This document shows, piece after piece, positions 1 through 7,403 of a stretch of DNA of 25,694 nt (position 1 is its first letter; every line of letters starts with the position of its first letter). The DNA is from a virus, in IMG/VR virus record IMGVR_UViG_3300006332_000090, positions 1 to 25,694 of that record; one strand, written 5' to 3'. The position numbers were made by a program, and so were the translations under genes. The notes beneath the pieces were generated by a model. The model saw only the letters and a program-made list of their open reading frames with translations, did no database searches and was not told where the DNA came from.

Positions 1-2
1 AT

Positions 3-2381
3 GTTGTATATGGTAGTACATCTGGTGCTAATGCTGAGATTGGATCTGTCGTAGCAAACGAAGGTAAGATCTACAAACTTTATACTCATTATCCAACAGT
101 TGCTGGTCAAACTGCTGGTGCTTATGATCAATTCAAGATGGGTGAGCAAGTGGCAGTACAAGGTGCTCCATCTAACACAGGTTTTATGTTACAGTCGGCA
201 ACACCTGATTCTGAGACTGGTGCATCTATCGTTAAGTTACATACAATTGCTGGTACTATCGCTGATGGAGATGTAATTGAAGGTGCTGATAGTGGTGCAG
301 AGCATACAGTCGGTGTTCCATCTGACAGATTCTTAATCAACGTTAAATCTGGTGCATTCGCTTCTGGTGATTGGTTCTTCAGTAAGGTGGGTTCTATTGA
401 AGGTTACATGGACAACTATGTAAGTAAGCAAGGAAACCTAACTGGTAATGAAGGTGGTAGAATCACTATTGATGTTGAAACCTTAGAAGGACAATGGGAT
501 CCTGGTGATGTTATCTATGGTAGTATTACAGATTACATATTAGAAATTAAGGGTATTACTGGAACACAAATTCAACTTAACCAGTGGTTACATGGTACAA
601 GAACACTAGAATTGGATCTAGGTGTAGCAATCATTGACACTGGTGTTTCAGACACATTCAACGTTGGTGATGAAGTAAAACTCCTACAAGGTACTGTGCA
701 GAAGAATCCAGGATTCACTGCTATCGTTACCAAGTATGTTAACGATCCTGATAATGGAATTCACAAACTCTGGATTGCTAACTTGAATGATGTTGGTGTT
801 GGTGCTCCTTTAACAGATCTAACTGCTGGTGGTAATAACATTGGTAAGATTGAAATAGGATCTAATTTCCCAACAATATATGCTGGTGTTTCTTCATACA
901 CTGAGACTACTTATACATCTTACGCACAGGTAGTTGCAATAGAGCAGCAAGGTATTACAGGTACAATCTGGGTACAATCTGCTAATGGCACATTTGTTGA
1001 CAACATGTCACTTAAGTCTGACTTCAATTGGGGTGCAGGTGTTTCTTCCGCTAGAGTCCTTGAAGGTAGAGTTGATCGTTACTTCCGTGGATTTGATGGC
1101 ACTCAATCAACATTTGACTTAACCATTTCAAATGGTCAGGCATATTTCCCAGATCCTGCTGGACACCTACTTACATTTGTAAATGGTATCCTACAACCTC
1201 CAGGTGGTAATAATTCTTATGTTGCATTCTCTGACAAGATACAATTCTCTGAACCACCTGAAATTGGATCTGAGTTTATTGGATACTATGTTGGTAAGTT
1301 ACGTCAGTTAGATGATATCTCCTTCGAGTTTGACTCATTGAGATCTTCATTCAACCTTAAGCGTGGTGGATTATTCTACTCCTTAACACTAACTGAAGGT
1401 GTTTCTTCTAACACTATACGTCCTGAGAATAATATTATTGTTTCTCTTAACGGTGTTATACAGGAACCAGGAGTTGCATATGAGATCGTTGGTTCACGTA
1501 TTATCTTCGCTGAAGTTCCTCGTGCGGGTGCGACCTTCGTTGGTTTCTCATACATTGGATCTGACGCAGACGTTATTGCAGCAACCGTTGTCCCACCAAT
1601 TGAAGCTGGTGATAGATTAGCAATTGAAGGTGAAGAATTTAATCGTGAAGTTGCTCTAATTGAGTCTTCTAACTCCTTGATTACATTTGAATACACTGGA
1701 TCTGTTAAGGGTAGAAATGCTGCTGCTATCGCTGCAATAACCTCTGGTCAGATTACTGGTGCTACACTAACTAATCCTGGCGATGGTTACACTTCACGTC
1801 CTAACGTGGATGTTATTTCTTCTTCTGGATTTGATTCACGCATTAAAGCATTGATGGGTATTACACGCATAGATGTTAAGACATCTGGTGTTGGTTACTC
1901 AGCTCCTTCCGTTGCAATTGATAACGTAGTCCCAGATGATTTCGTACCACCTACAGGTGGTCCTATTAACGGTGGATTTGACGTTCTCGCAGGCGAAGGT
2001 CCATCTGGTGAAGAAGGTGGTGGAGGAGGAATTACTCCAGGCACAATCGCAATTACTCTAGATCCAGTTAACGTAACTGTTAACCAAGGTCAGACTGCTG
2101 CATTCACAGTTGTTTCTACTGTAACTAACGGTCAGACAATGAATTATCAGTGGCAGAAGAAGGAGTATGGCACACAAACTTGGAGCAACATCATTGGTGC
2201 TAACCAAGCAACATACAACACAAACAATGCTGCACAGGCAGACGATGGTGACGAATACAGAGTCGCAATCACTGCTGCTGGTGCAACTCCAGTTTACTCA
2301 CTATCCGCTATCCTTAGCGTCCAGACAGGTGCTACTGTAATCAGTAACTTCACACCTAATCTGATCTTTGACGACATCTAA
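3..2381 (+). CDS. Large modular virion structural protein, 5' end outside window, C-terminal Ig-like domain
   Basis: The reading frame is open from the first bases and has no start in the window, so only the last 792 residues are visible. The visible part is a string of beta-modules. An SGA-type hairpin (GSTSGANAEIG) lies at the very beginning and another (VIEGADSGAEHTV) follows. Two tandem copies of a module containing F/L-V-N-G-I/V-L/I-Q-x-P-G, then an xIxF strand and GxxFxGxxYxG, lie at about visible residues 359-520. Two GxGY repeats lie at about 580-643. A Gly-rich linker at about 670 leads into an Ig-like domain (VTVNQGQTAAF, YQWQKK, DEYRVAI) at about 678-780. A virion surface or baseplate role is inferred from this architecture and from its place upstream of gp8. 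In T4 that place belongs to gp6/gp7, but I see no residue-level similarity to either, so a gp7 assignment would rest on position only. The TAA stop lies inside a late-promoter-like octamer. Confidence 0.8.
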   Translation, partial: VVYGSTSGANAEIGSVVANEGKIYKLYTHYPTVAGQTAGAYDQFKMGEQVAVQGAPSNTGFMLQSATPDSETGASIVKLHTIAGTIADGDVIEGADSGAEHTVGVPSDRFLINVKSGAFASGDWFFSKVGSIEGYMDNYVSKQGNLTGNEGGRITIDVETLEGQWDPGDVIYGSITDYILEIKGITGTQIQLNQWLHGTRTLELDLGVAIIDTGVSDTFNVGDEVKLLQGTVQKNPGFTAIVTKYVNDPDNGIHKLWIANLNDVGVGAPLTDLTAGGNNIGKIEIGSNFPTIYAGVSSYTETTYTSYAQVVAIEQQGITGTIWVQSANGTFVDNMSLKSDFNWGAGVSSARVLEGRVDRYFRGFDGTQSTFDLTISNGQAYFPDPAGHLLTFVNGILQPPGGNNSYVAFSDKIQFSEPPEIGSEFIGYYVGKLRQLDDISFEFDSLRSSFNLKRGGLFYSLTLTEGVSSNTIRPENNIIVSLNGVIQEPGVAYEIVGSRIIFAEVPRAGATFVGFSYIGSDADVIAATVVPPIEAGDRLAIEGEEFNREVALIESSNSLITFEYTGSVKGRNAAAIAAITSGQITGATLTNPGDGYTSRPNVDVISSSGFDSRIKALMGITRIDVKTSGVGYSAPSVAIDNVVPDDFVPPTGGPINGGFDVLAGEGPSGEEGGGGGITPGTIAITLDPVNVTVNQGQTAAFTVVSTVTNGQTMNYQWQKKEYGTQTWSNIIGANQATYNTNNAAQADDGDEYRVAITAAGATPVYSLSAILSVQTGATVISNFTPNLIFDDI

Positions 2382-2384
2382 ATA
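2377..2384 (+). promoter_or_regulatory. Weak late-promoter-like octamer overlapping a stop codon
   Basis: TCTAAATA differs at one position from the T4 late promoter TATAAATA and from the cyanophage form NATAAATA. The upstream gene's TAA stop occupies positions 3-5 of the octamer. It lies only 11 bases before the next ATG, which leaves almost no room for a leader, so it may be fortuitous or may serve a gene further downstream. The same octamer also occurs inside a gene at 8961-8968. Confidence 0.25.
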
Positions 2385-2395
2385 AAAGTAAAACA

Positions 2396-3988
2396 ATGGC
2401 AGCAACTGCTTCCTACGATAACGCAACCAAGATAATCACAGTAGCATCGGATGCCCTCCCTGCTCCTGTGATTCCTGGTGCGTTCCCTAATGACAATAAC
2501 CCTAATACAATACAAGAGAAGGATTGGGATCATGATTTCTTATACCGTGGAGGCACATTTGGAATTACTCGCACATTTGATAATAATGGATATACGCATG
2601 ATGGATTTGTTAGAAGAGCAACAATCTCAACAAACGATTTAACTCTTTTTACTGGTCCAAACCCTGATATTGATGTCAATGATGAGATAATGGTTGTTTT
2701 TAGTGATGGATTAAAGCAAAAATTCATCTTTAGAAGCACAACATTTACTTCAATTGATGGTGAATGTTGGTTATCTACCGATACTACACTAGATTTCATC
2801 GTAGCAGACCAAGCAACTACTCCTGTTAGTGGTACAATGGAGTATTTTGACCAAAGAAATGGAAGAGGTGACACTCCTTTAGGTCAAATTGGCATTGCTG
2901 GTAATGGAGTTGCTATTTTTAACCCTTCTGCTGGTGCTGGACTCAATCCTCCATCAGGTTTTAGTTGGGTTGCTGCTGGAGATCTCACTTTTGTCAACTC
3001 TGGAGAGGATAATTGTGGTGGTCACCCAGAACAATCAGGTCAATATCACTATCATGACCCACATTTCCTAGATTGTTGGAGAGCAGGGTCATCTATGGCA
3101 TCATATAATGATTATTATGGTGGTACTCAGTATAATGGAGACAATATTCGTCACCCAGACGGTCATTCTAAGATAATTGGTATAGCATTTGATGGATTTC
3201 CCATCTATGGACCTTATGGTTATGCTACACCATTCAATAATTTGAGTGGTACTAGGACAATGAGGACTGGTTATGCTGTAAGAGACACAGAAATAGCAGG
3301 AAGACCTGATTATGGTAATACAAGTGATAATCCTCCAGCTGGTACTCTTATGGAGGACTATGAATATGTCGAAGGGACTGGTGATTTAGACCTTCATAAC
3401 GGTAGATTCACCATTACACCTGAATATCAGGACGGTACATATGCATATTTCCTAACAGTAGATGAAACTAACACCGATATCACTAAGTTTCCATTCATTG
3501 TTGGACTAAAAACTAGAGAAACTATTGACACCACGTTCACCGTTGAGGCTCCTCCTGCTGGTGGTGGAGATGGTGGAGGTGGTGGAGTGGTACCAACCCT
3601 AACATTTACCTTGCAACCACAAAATGCAACGGTTAATGCTGGTCAGACTGCTACATTCACAATTCAGAAACAGGTATTACCAGAAGACGGACCTGTTGCA
3701 TATCAATGGTATAGATCCACTGATGGTGGATTCGCATTTGCTGCTATAACTGGTGCAACAACTGACACATATTCAGTTACTGCACTTTCATACATGACTG
3801 GTTACAAATTCCGTTGTAGGATTGCTGGACCTGTAGGTGCACCACAAGCTGCAAGTAACTCACCACTAGATTCTAATGCAGTAACATTGACTGTTGCGGG
3901 TGCTGGAGATGGTGGAAGCACTGATAATAGATTCGATAGTACCTCATCTACTATGGACTCTACACTACAAACATTTGATGGCACCTAA
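2396..3988 (+). CDS. Virion protein with YHYH domain and C-terminal Ig-like domain
   Basis: This is a 530-residue protein. Residues about 150-380 match the YHYH domain family: NGVAIFNP, then DNCGGHP, then GQYHYHDPH (Y217, H218, Y219, H220, H223), then GHSKIIGIAFDGFPIYGPYGY from G256, and finally NGRFTITPEYQDGTYAYFLTVD. YHYH proteins are mostly secreted bacterial or environmental proteins of unsettled function; the clustered His and Tyr suggest metal binding, but that is inference. A Gly-rich linker near residue 390 leads to an Ig-like domain at about 400-502 (ATVNAGQTATF, YQWYRS, YKFRCRIAG) and a short Ser/Thr/Asp tail. The N-terminal 150 residues are not recognised. There is no signal peptide, as expected for a virion component assembled in the cytoplasm. 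The gene lies 14 bp after the previous one and has no clear Shine-Dalgarno sequence. The neighbouring fibre-like genes suggest it is displayed on the tail or baseplate. Confidence 0.85.
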   Translation: MAATASYDNATKIITVASDALPAPVIPGAFPNDNNPNTIQEKDWDHDFLYRGGTFGITRTFDNNGYTHDGFVRRATISTNDLTLFTGPNPDIDVNDEIMVVFSDGLKQKFIFRSTTFTSIDGECWLSTDTTLDFIVADQATTPVSGTMEYFDQRNGRGDTPLGQIGIAGNGVAIFNPSAGAGLNPPSGFSWVAAGDLTFVNSGEDNCGGHPEQSGQYHYHDPHFLDCWRAGSSMASYNDYYGGTQYNGDNIRHPDGHSKIIGIAFDGFPIYGPYGYATPFNNLSGTRTMRTGYAVRDTEIAGRPDYGNTSDNPPAGTLMEDYEYVEGTGDLDLHNGRFTITPEYQDGTYAYFLTVDETNTDITKFPFIVGLKTRETIDTTFTVEAPPAGGGDGGGGGVVPTLTFTLQPQNATVNAGQTATFTIQKQVLPEDGPVAYQWYRSTDGGFAFAAITGATTDTYSVTALSYMTGYKFRCRIAGPVGAPQAASNSPLDSNAVTLTVAGAGDGGSTDNRFDSTSSTMDSTLQTFDGT

Positions 3989-3991
3989 ATA
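3984..3991 (+). promoter_or_regulatory. Weak late-promoter-like octamer overlapping a stop codon
   Basis: CCTAAATA differs at one position from NATAAATA. The upstream TAA stop again occupies positions 3-5. The next ATG is 20 bases downstream, which would allow a short leader if transcription starts a few bases past the element. No -35 element is expected for T4-type late promoters. Similarity to the consensus is the only evidence. Confidence 0.35.
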
Positions 3992-4011
3992 ACACTGTAA
4001 AGACTACTATC

Positions 4012-5493
4012 ATGGCAAAGCAAACCCTAGCAATTGGATCGTCGGCAAACGATGGGACTGGAGACAGTCTAAGAGATGGTGCTATTAAATTGAATAGCGT
4101 CATTGATGAGTTGTATACTAATCTCGGTAACGATACCAATTTACAAATCAACGTTGGCACTCCAGCTCAGGATCAACTACTTAAGTGGAATGGTGCTCAG
4201 TTTGCTGAGGGGTCATTTAATAAGTTTACAGAAGATGTAGACGTTGGTGGTCATAAAATCATATCAGCAAACAATGGTGATATAGCAATCCAAGCAAATG
4301 GCAGTGGAGATATTCATCTCTGGGCTGGTGGCACAGGATCTGCTTTAACATATATTGATGGTGCTGATGGTAAACTAAAATATAGTAATCACTTCCCTAC
4401 AACTGGTGATCTCCCCGATGCTGTTACTCATCATGGTATGTTTGCATATGTATCTGGTGATGGAGCAGCTAGATATGCTACTAGTAGTGGTTGGAAGAAG
4501 ATTATAGGTGAGGATCACAGTCTTGGTGATCTTGGCGACGTAGATATGACAGTAGGAGGAGGTCCTAGTGATGGTCAAGTTATTAAGTGGAATGCTGGCA
4601 ACAGTGCATGGGAGCCTGCAAATGATGATTCTTCGGGTGGAGGAGGTGGTGGCACCACTCAAAATCTATTTGAAGGATTCACTGCTGACACTGGCAGTAC
4701 TACTGCTAGTGCTGCTACTGATGTCCTTACAGTTGCGGGAGGCACTGAAATCTCGACTGCAATCGTCGGAGACACCCTCACAATAAACATGACAGGGGCA
4801 TTGGGTGATGCAAACCAAAATGCCTACGGAGTAATAGGAAGTGACTCAGGAAACAAAACCGCAAGCAGTACGACTGCTACTATTAACCTCATTGGTGGGA
4901 CTGGTATTAGTACTGCTGTTAATGGAGATAATCTCACAATTACAAATGACTCTCCTAATGTAGAGCAAGTAACGTATAGGACAGTAACTGGAGACAGTGG
5001 TACTACAACTGCTGCCCTCGCAACATCCTCTCTTAGTGTCGCTGGTGGCCAGGGTGTAACAACTGCTGTAACTTCAAACACAGTAACGGTTAACGCAGAT
5101 GTATACATTTCTAACACTGCACAAGAAAATAACAATCTTATTCATAATGGTACTTCTTGGGATGCCACAGTATCACCTACAGTAGGATTTAATTTCACTG
5201 GACCTAACAATAGTGTTTACAGAGTAGCAGGTGGTGGTGTCGATCCTTCTACAGATAACCCAACAATATATGTCTATAGAGGATTTACATACAGGTTGAA
5301 TAATACTACAACAGCAGCACACCCTCTTGCTCTCAGACAGACAGCAGGTGGTACAGCAGTGACTGAAGGAGTAACAGGAGACCAAGAATCAGTCCAGTAT
5401 TGGACAGTCCCAATGGATCTAGCAGCTGGTACAACTTATGTTTACCAGTGCACAATGCATCCAGCAATGAAAGGTGATCTGGTAGTAGTATGA
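4012..5493 (+). CDS. Fibre-like virion protein with C-terminal cupredoxin-like (type-1 copper) domain
   Basis: This is a 493-residue protein. The N-terminus (SSANDGTGDSLRDGAIKLN) has the ANDGTGD-type start common in marine phage fibre proteins. Next comes a domain containing QVIKWNAGNSAWEP and a poly-Gly linker at about 210. Three repeats of about 40-50 residues follow at about 224-360, each with a SGxxTA motif and then GGxGIxTAVxxDxLTI. The last hundred residues resemble a cupredoxin: a GFTYRLNN strand, AAHPLAL (H437), and the terminal YQCTMHPAMKGDLVVV (C480, H483, M486). From memory, the Cys-x2-His-x2-Met spacing and the following strand match amicyanin. C480 is the only cysteine in the protein, which favours a ligand over a disulphide role. 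Electron transfer is not shown; the fold might serve only as an adhesive or stability domain. The stop overlaps the next start by four bases (ATGA), so the two genes are probably translationally coupled. Confidence 0.85.
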   Translation: MAKQTLAIGSSANDGTGDSLRDGAIKLNSVIDELYTNLGNDTNLQINVGTPAQDQLLKWNGAQFAEGSFNKFTEDVDVGGHKIISANNGDIAIQANGSGDIHLWAGGTGSALTYIDGADGKLKYSNHFPTTGDLPDAVTHHGMFAYVSGDGAARYATSSGWKKIIGEDHSLGDLGDVDMTVGGGPSDGQVIKWNAGNSAWEPANDDSSGGGGGGTTQNLFEGFTADTGSTTASAATDVLTVAGGTEISTAIVGDTLTINMTGALGDANQNAYGVIGSDSGNKTASSTTATINLIGGTGISTAVNGDNLTITNDSPNVEQVTYRTVTGDSGTTTAALATSSLSVAGGQGVTTAVTSNTVTVNADVYISNTAQENNNLIHNGTSWDATVSPTVGFNFTGPNNSVYRVAGGGVDPSTDNPTIYVYRGFTYRLNNTTTAAHPLALRQTAGGTAVTEGVTGDQESVQYWTVPMDLAAGTTYVYQCTMHPAMKGDLVVV

Positions 5494-7370
5494 CAAGAAC
5501 AGTCCCAGGTAGCGGTGCTCAGATTATCCCAATATTCAATAGTATATTTGGGGTGAGGGATGTTTATGTACAAGCAAAAGGAAGTGGATATGATCCCAAT
5601 GATCCACCAAGACTAAGAGTTGAGAATTGTGGTACTCCTATAAGAGACGCAGTATTAAGAGCAGTCATTGAAGGTGACTTAGGTGAATTGACTGCTGTAG
5701 AAGTATTAGACCCAGGTGAAGGATATGATCCATTACGTCTTAAGATAGAAGATGATGGTTCTGATGGATCTGCAGCTGGTAAGGTCTTCCTTAAAGATGA
5801 TGGTGGTATAGATTTCATCCAGATGACCACACCTGGTGATACTTATTTTGATGCCACTGCACAGATACTTGGAGGTGGTGGATCTGGATCTGAGTTAGTT
5901 CCAGTAACAGGTTTGATAACTTCTCTTGCTATACAGGAACAAGGTAGAAACTACACAGAGGAAGACGTAAATATCATCATTAGCGGTGGTGGTGGCCAAG
6001 GTGCTACTGGTGTTGCTAATGTTAATCAGTTTGGTGAAGTTTCAAAGATTACTTTAACTAATGAAGGTGAATTCTTTGAGACACCTCCTCTTATACAAAT
6101 TATTAAAGGTGGTGGATCAGGTGCTACTGCTGAAGCATTCATTAATCTTGGTAAGATTACTAGTATAGATCTATTGACAGGTGGAGGTGGATATACCACT
6201 CCTCCAGAGATTATCTTTACTAGAGATACTAACCTAATTAGAGAAGCAAGAAATAGGCAGTCTCTAAACTCTACTGTATATGATATAACTGGACTAACAT
6301 CTAATGTTACGTCTAGTACTGGTACAATAACTGTGCAGACTACTGATCCTTATCCAGGTTCAGGTAAGTTATTGATAGGTAGAGAGATTGTAAGATATAC
6401 AGGTAAGACTGCTGTATCACTTGGTGATGATTATGACTCATTTACTGGTGTTGACAGAGGTGTTAACTTCCGTTTTGACCAGAAAGTTATCTTAGATAAC
6501 CTACAGGATGATCCAAATACAGGACTAACTGCATATAATTTCCAAGTAACTGACAAGGTTAGAAGGGTTATTGAATCATCTAATAACCGAGTTGCTATAG
6601 TATATGACTGGGATCCTGTGCAAAGAGCACTATATTTAACCTTTGAGGTTGATGAACTAGCGTTTATTGATGGTGGTAGATCCAATGAAAAGTCTAAAAT
6701 TATAGCATTTGTTGGTGGTACTGCTGGAGCATCAGGTACTGGTATTGCTCCTCACACATTAATAGAGTTTGAAGGTAATGATATCGTTGCATTTACTACT
6801 CCTCTAAGTCTTATTCTTAATAGAAAGTTTGAAGATGATGATGAATTAGACGGTGTGGGTGATGGAATTATCGACTTAGTTAACACTGGTACTGAGTTTG
6901 AAAACCAGATTAACTTAGATGGTGGCATTGCCTCGTCTAAATATGGTATAGAGGAGACACTTGGTGGACAGAATACTACTCTATTCCAAGCAGGTGATCA
7001 GATATATGATGGTAATCCACAGTCTCTAGTTGCAACTATTCAGTCTGCTGGTGCTTTAGGTGATGGAGATACTCATACATCTACTGCTACTCTAATCGTT
7101 GAATATATTAATAGTAATACATTCACATCATCCGAGCAAGTGCAAGGTCAAACTTCAAGTATGACTGCTCATTCTACTGGTATCACCGCAGGTCCTGTGA
7201 TAGGTACTAATGAAGGTTTGCACACATTAACCATAAAAGATCTTGTTTCTCCAAACGGTACAACTTACCTTTGGACTGTGGGTGAAACATTACAAGGGAA
7301 CACCTCTGGTGCGACTGCTAAGATATTCTCTGTTGAATATACTGGTGCTGTCAGAAATGAGGATGAATAA
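5490..7370 (+). CDS. Virion structural protein of GxGY beta-repeats
   Basis: This is a 626-residue protein. Residues about 20-250 hold successive repeats of the form G-x-I-x-x-I-x-L/V-x-x-x-G-x-G/F-Y/F-x-x-P-P-x-I, such as VQAKGSGYDPNDPP, VEVLDPGEGYDPL and IDLLTGGGGYTTPPEIIF. They are separated by Gly-rich turns (GGGGQGATG, GGGSGATAEA). Around 285-335 is a module with KLLIGREIVRYTG and VDRGVNFRF, related in pattern to one in the 2454-residue protein downstream (YLKIDDEIIQYS then GRG). The protein ends with an SGA-type hairpin (VGETLQGNTSGATAKIF). I recognise no enzyme motif. Its start overlaps the preceding stop, and AAGGTGA at 5471-5477 may serve as a distant ribosome-binding site. A baseplate or fibre role is inferred from composition and from its place next to gp8. 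Confidence 0.8.
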   Translation: MTRTVPGSGAQIIPIFNSIFGVRDVYVQAKGSGYDPNDPPRLRVENCGTPIRDAVLRAVIEGDLGELTAVEVLDPGEGYDPLRLKIEDDGSDGSAAGKVFLKDDGGIDFIQMTTPGDTYFDATAQILGGGGSGSELVPVTGLITSLAIQEQGRNYTEEDVNIIISGGGGQGATGVANVNQFGEVSKITLTNEGEFFETPPLIQIIKGGGSGATAEAFINLGKITSIDLLTGGGGYTTPPEIIFTRDTNLIREARNRQSLNSTVYDITGLTSNVTSSTGTITVQTTDPYPGSGKLLIGREIVRYTGKTAVSLGDDYDSFTGVDRGVNFRFDQKVILDNLQDDPNTGLTAYNFQVTDKVRRVIESSNNRVAIVYDWDPVQRALYLTFEVDELAFIDGGRSNEKSKIIAFVGGTAGASGTGIAPHTLIEFEGNDIVAFTTPLSLILNRKFEDDDELDGVGDGIIDLVNTGTEFENQINLDGGIASSKYGIEETLGGQNTTLFQAGDQIYDGNPQSLVATIQSAGALGDGDTHTSTATLIVEYINSNTFTSSEQVQGQTSSMTAHSTGITAGPVIGTNEGLHTLTIKDLVSPNGTTYLWTVGETLQGNTSGATAKIFSVEYTGAVRNEDE

Positions 7371-7374
7371 CCCC

Positions 7375-7382
7375 TATAAATA
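7375..7382 (+). promoter_or_regulatory. Late promoter, exact TATAAATA
   Basis: TATAAATA is the exact T4 late promoter -10 element and fits the cyanophage NATAAATA form. It lies in a 33-bp gap, 21 bases before the ATG of the gp8-like gene. Possible Shine-Dalgarno bases AGAAGG follow at 7386-7391. It would drive gp8 and the genes downstream late in infection with the phage sigma and clamp system. Transcription has not been shown. Confidence 0.7.
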
Positions 7383-7403
7383 TAAAGAAGGCAATCGTTA
7401 ACA

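Noticed and set aside
3-2381. Firm assignment of the first gene as gp7 (baseplate wedge initiator)
   Set aside because: Only the position before gp8 supports it; intervening genes break T4 order and no gp7-like sequence is recognised.
4012-5493. Host-derived plastocyanin (petE) as an auxiliary photosynthesis gene
   Set aside because: The domain is fused to a fibre-like stalk, lacks a signal peptide, and has amicyanin-like Cys-x2-His-x2-Met spacing instead of the plastocyanin spacing.
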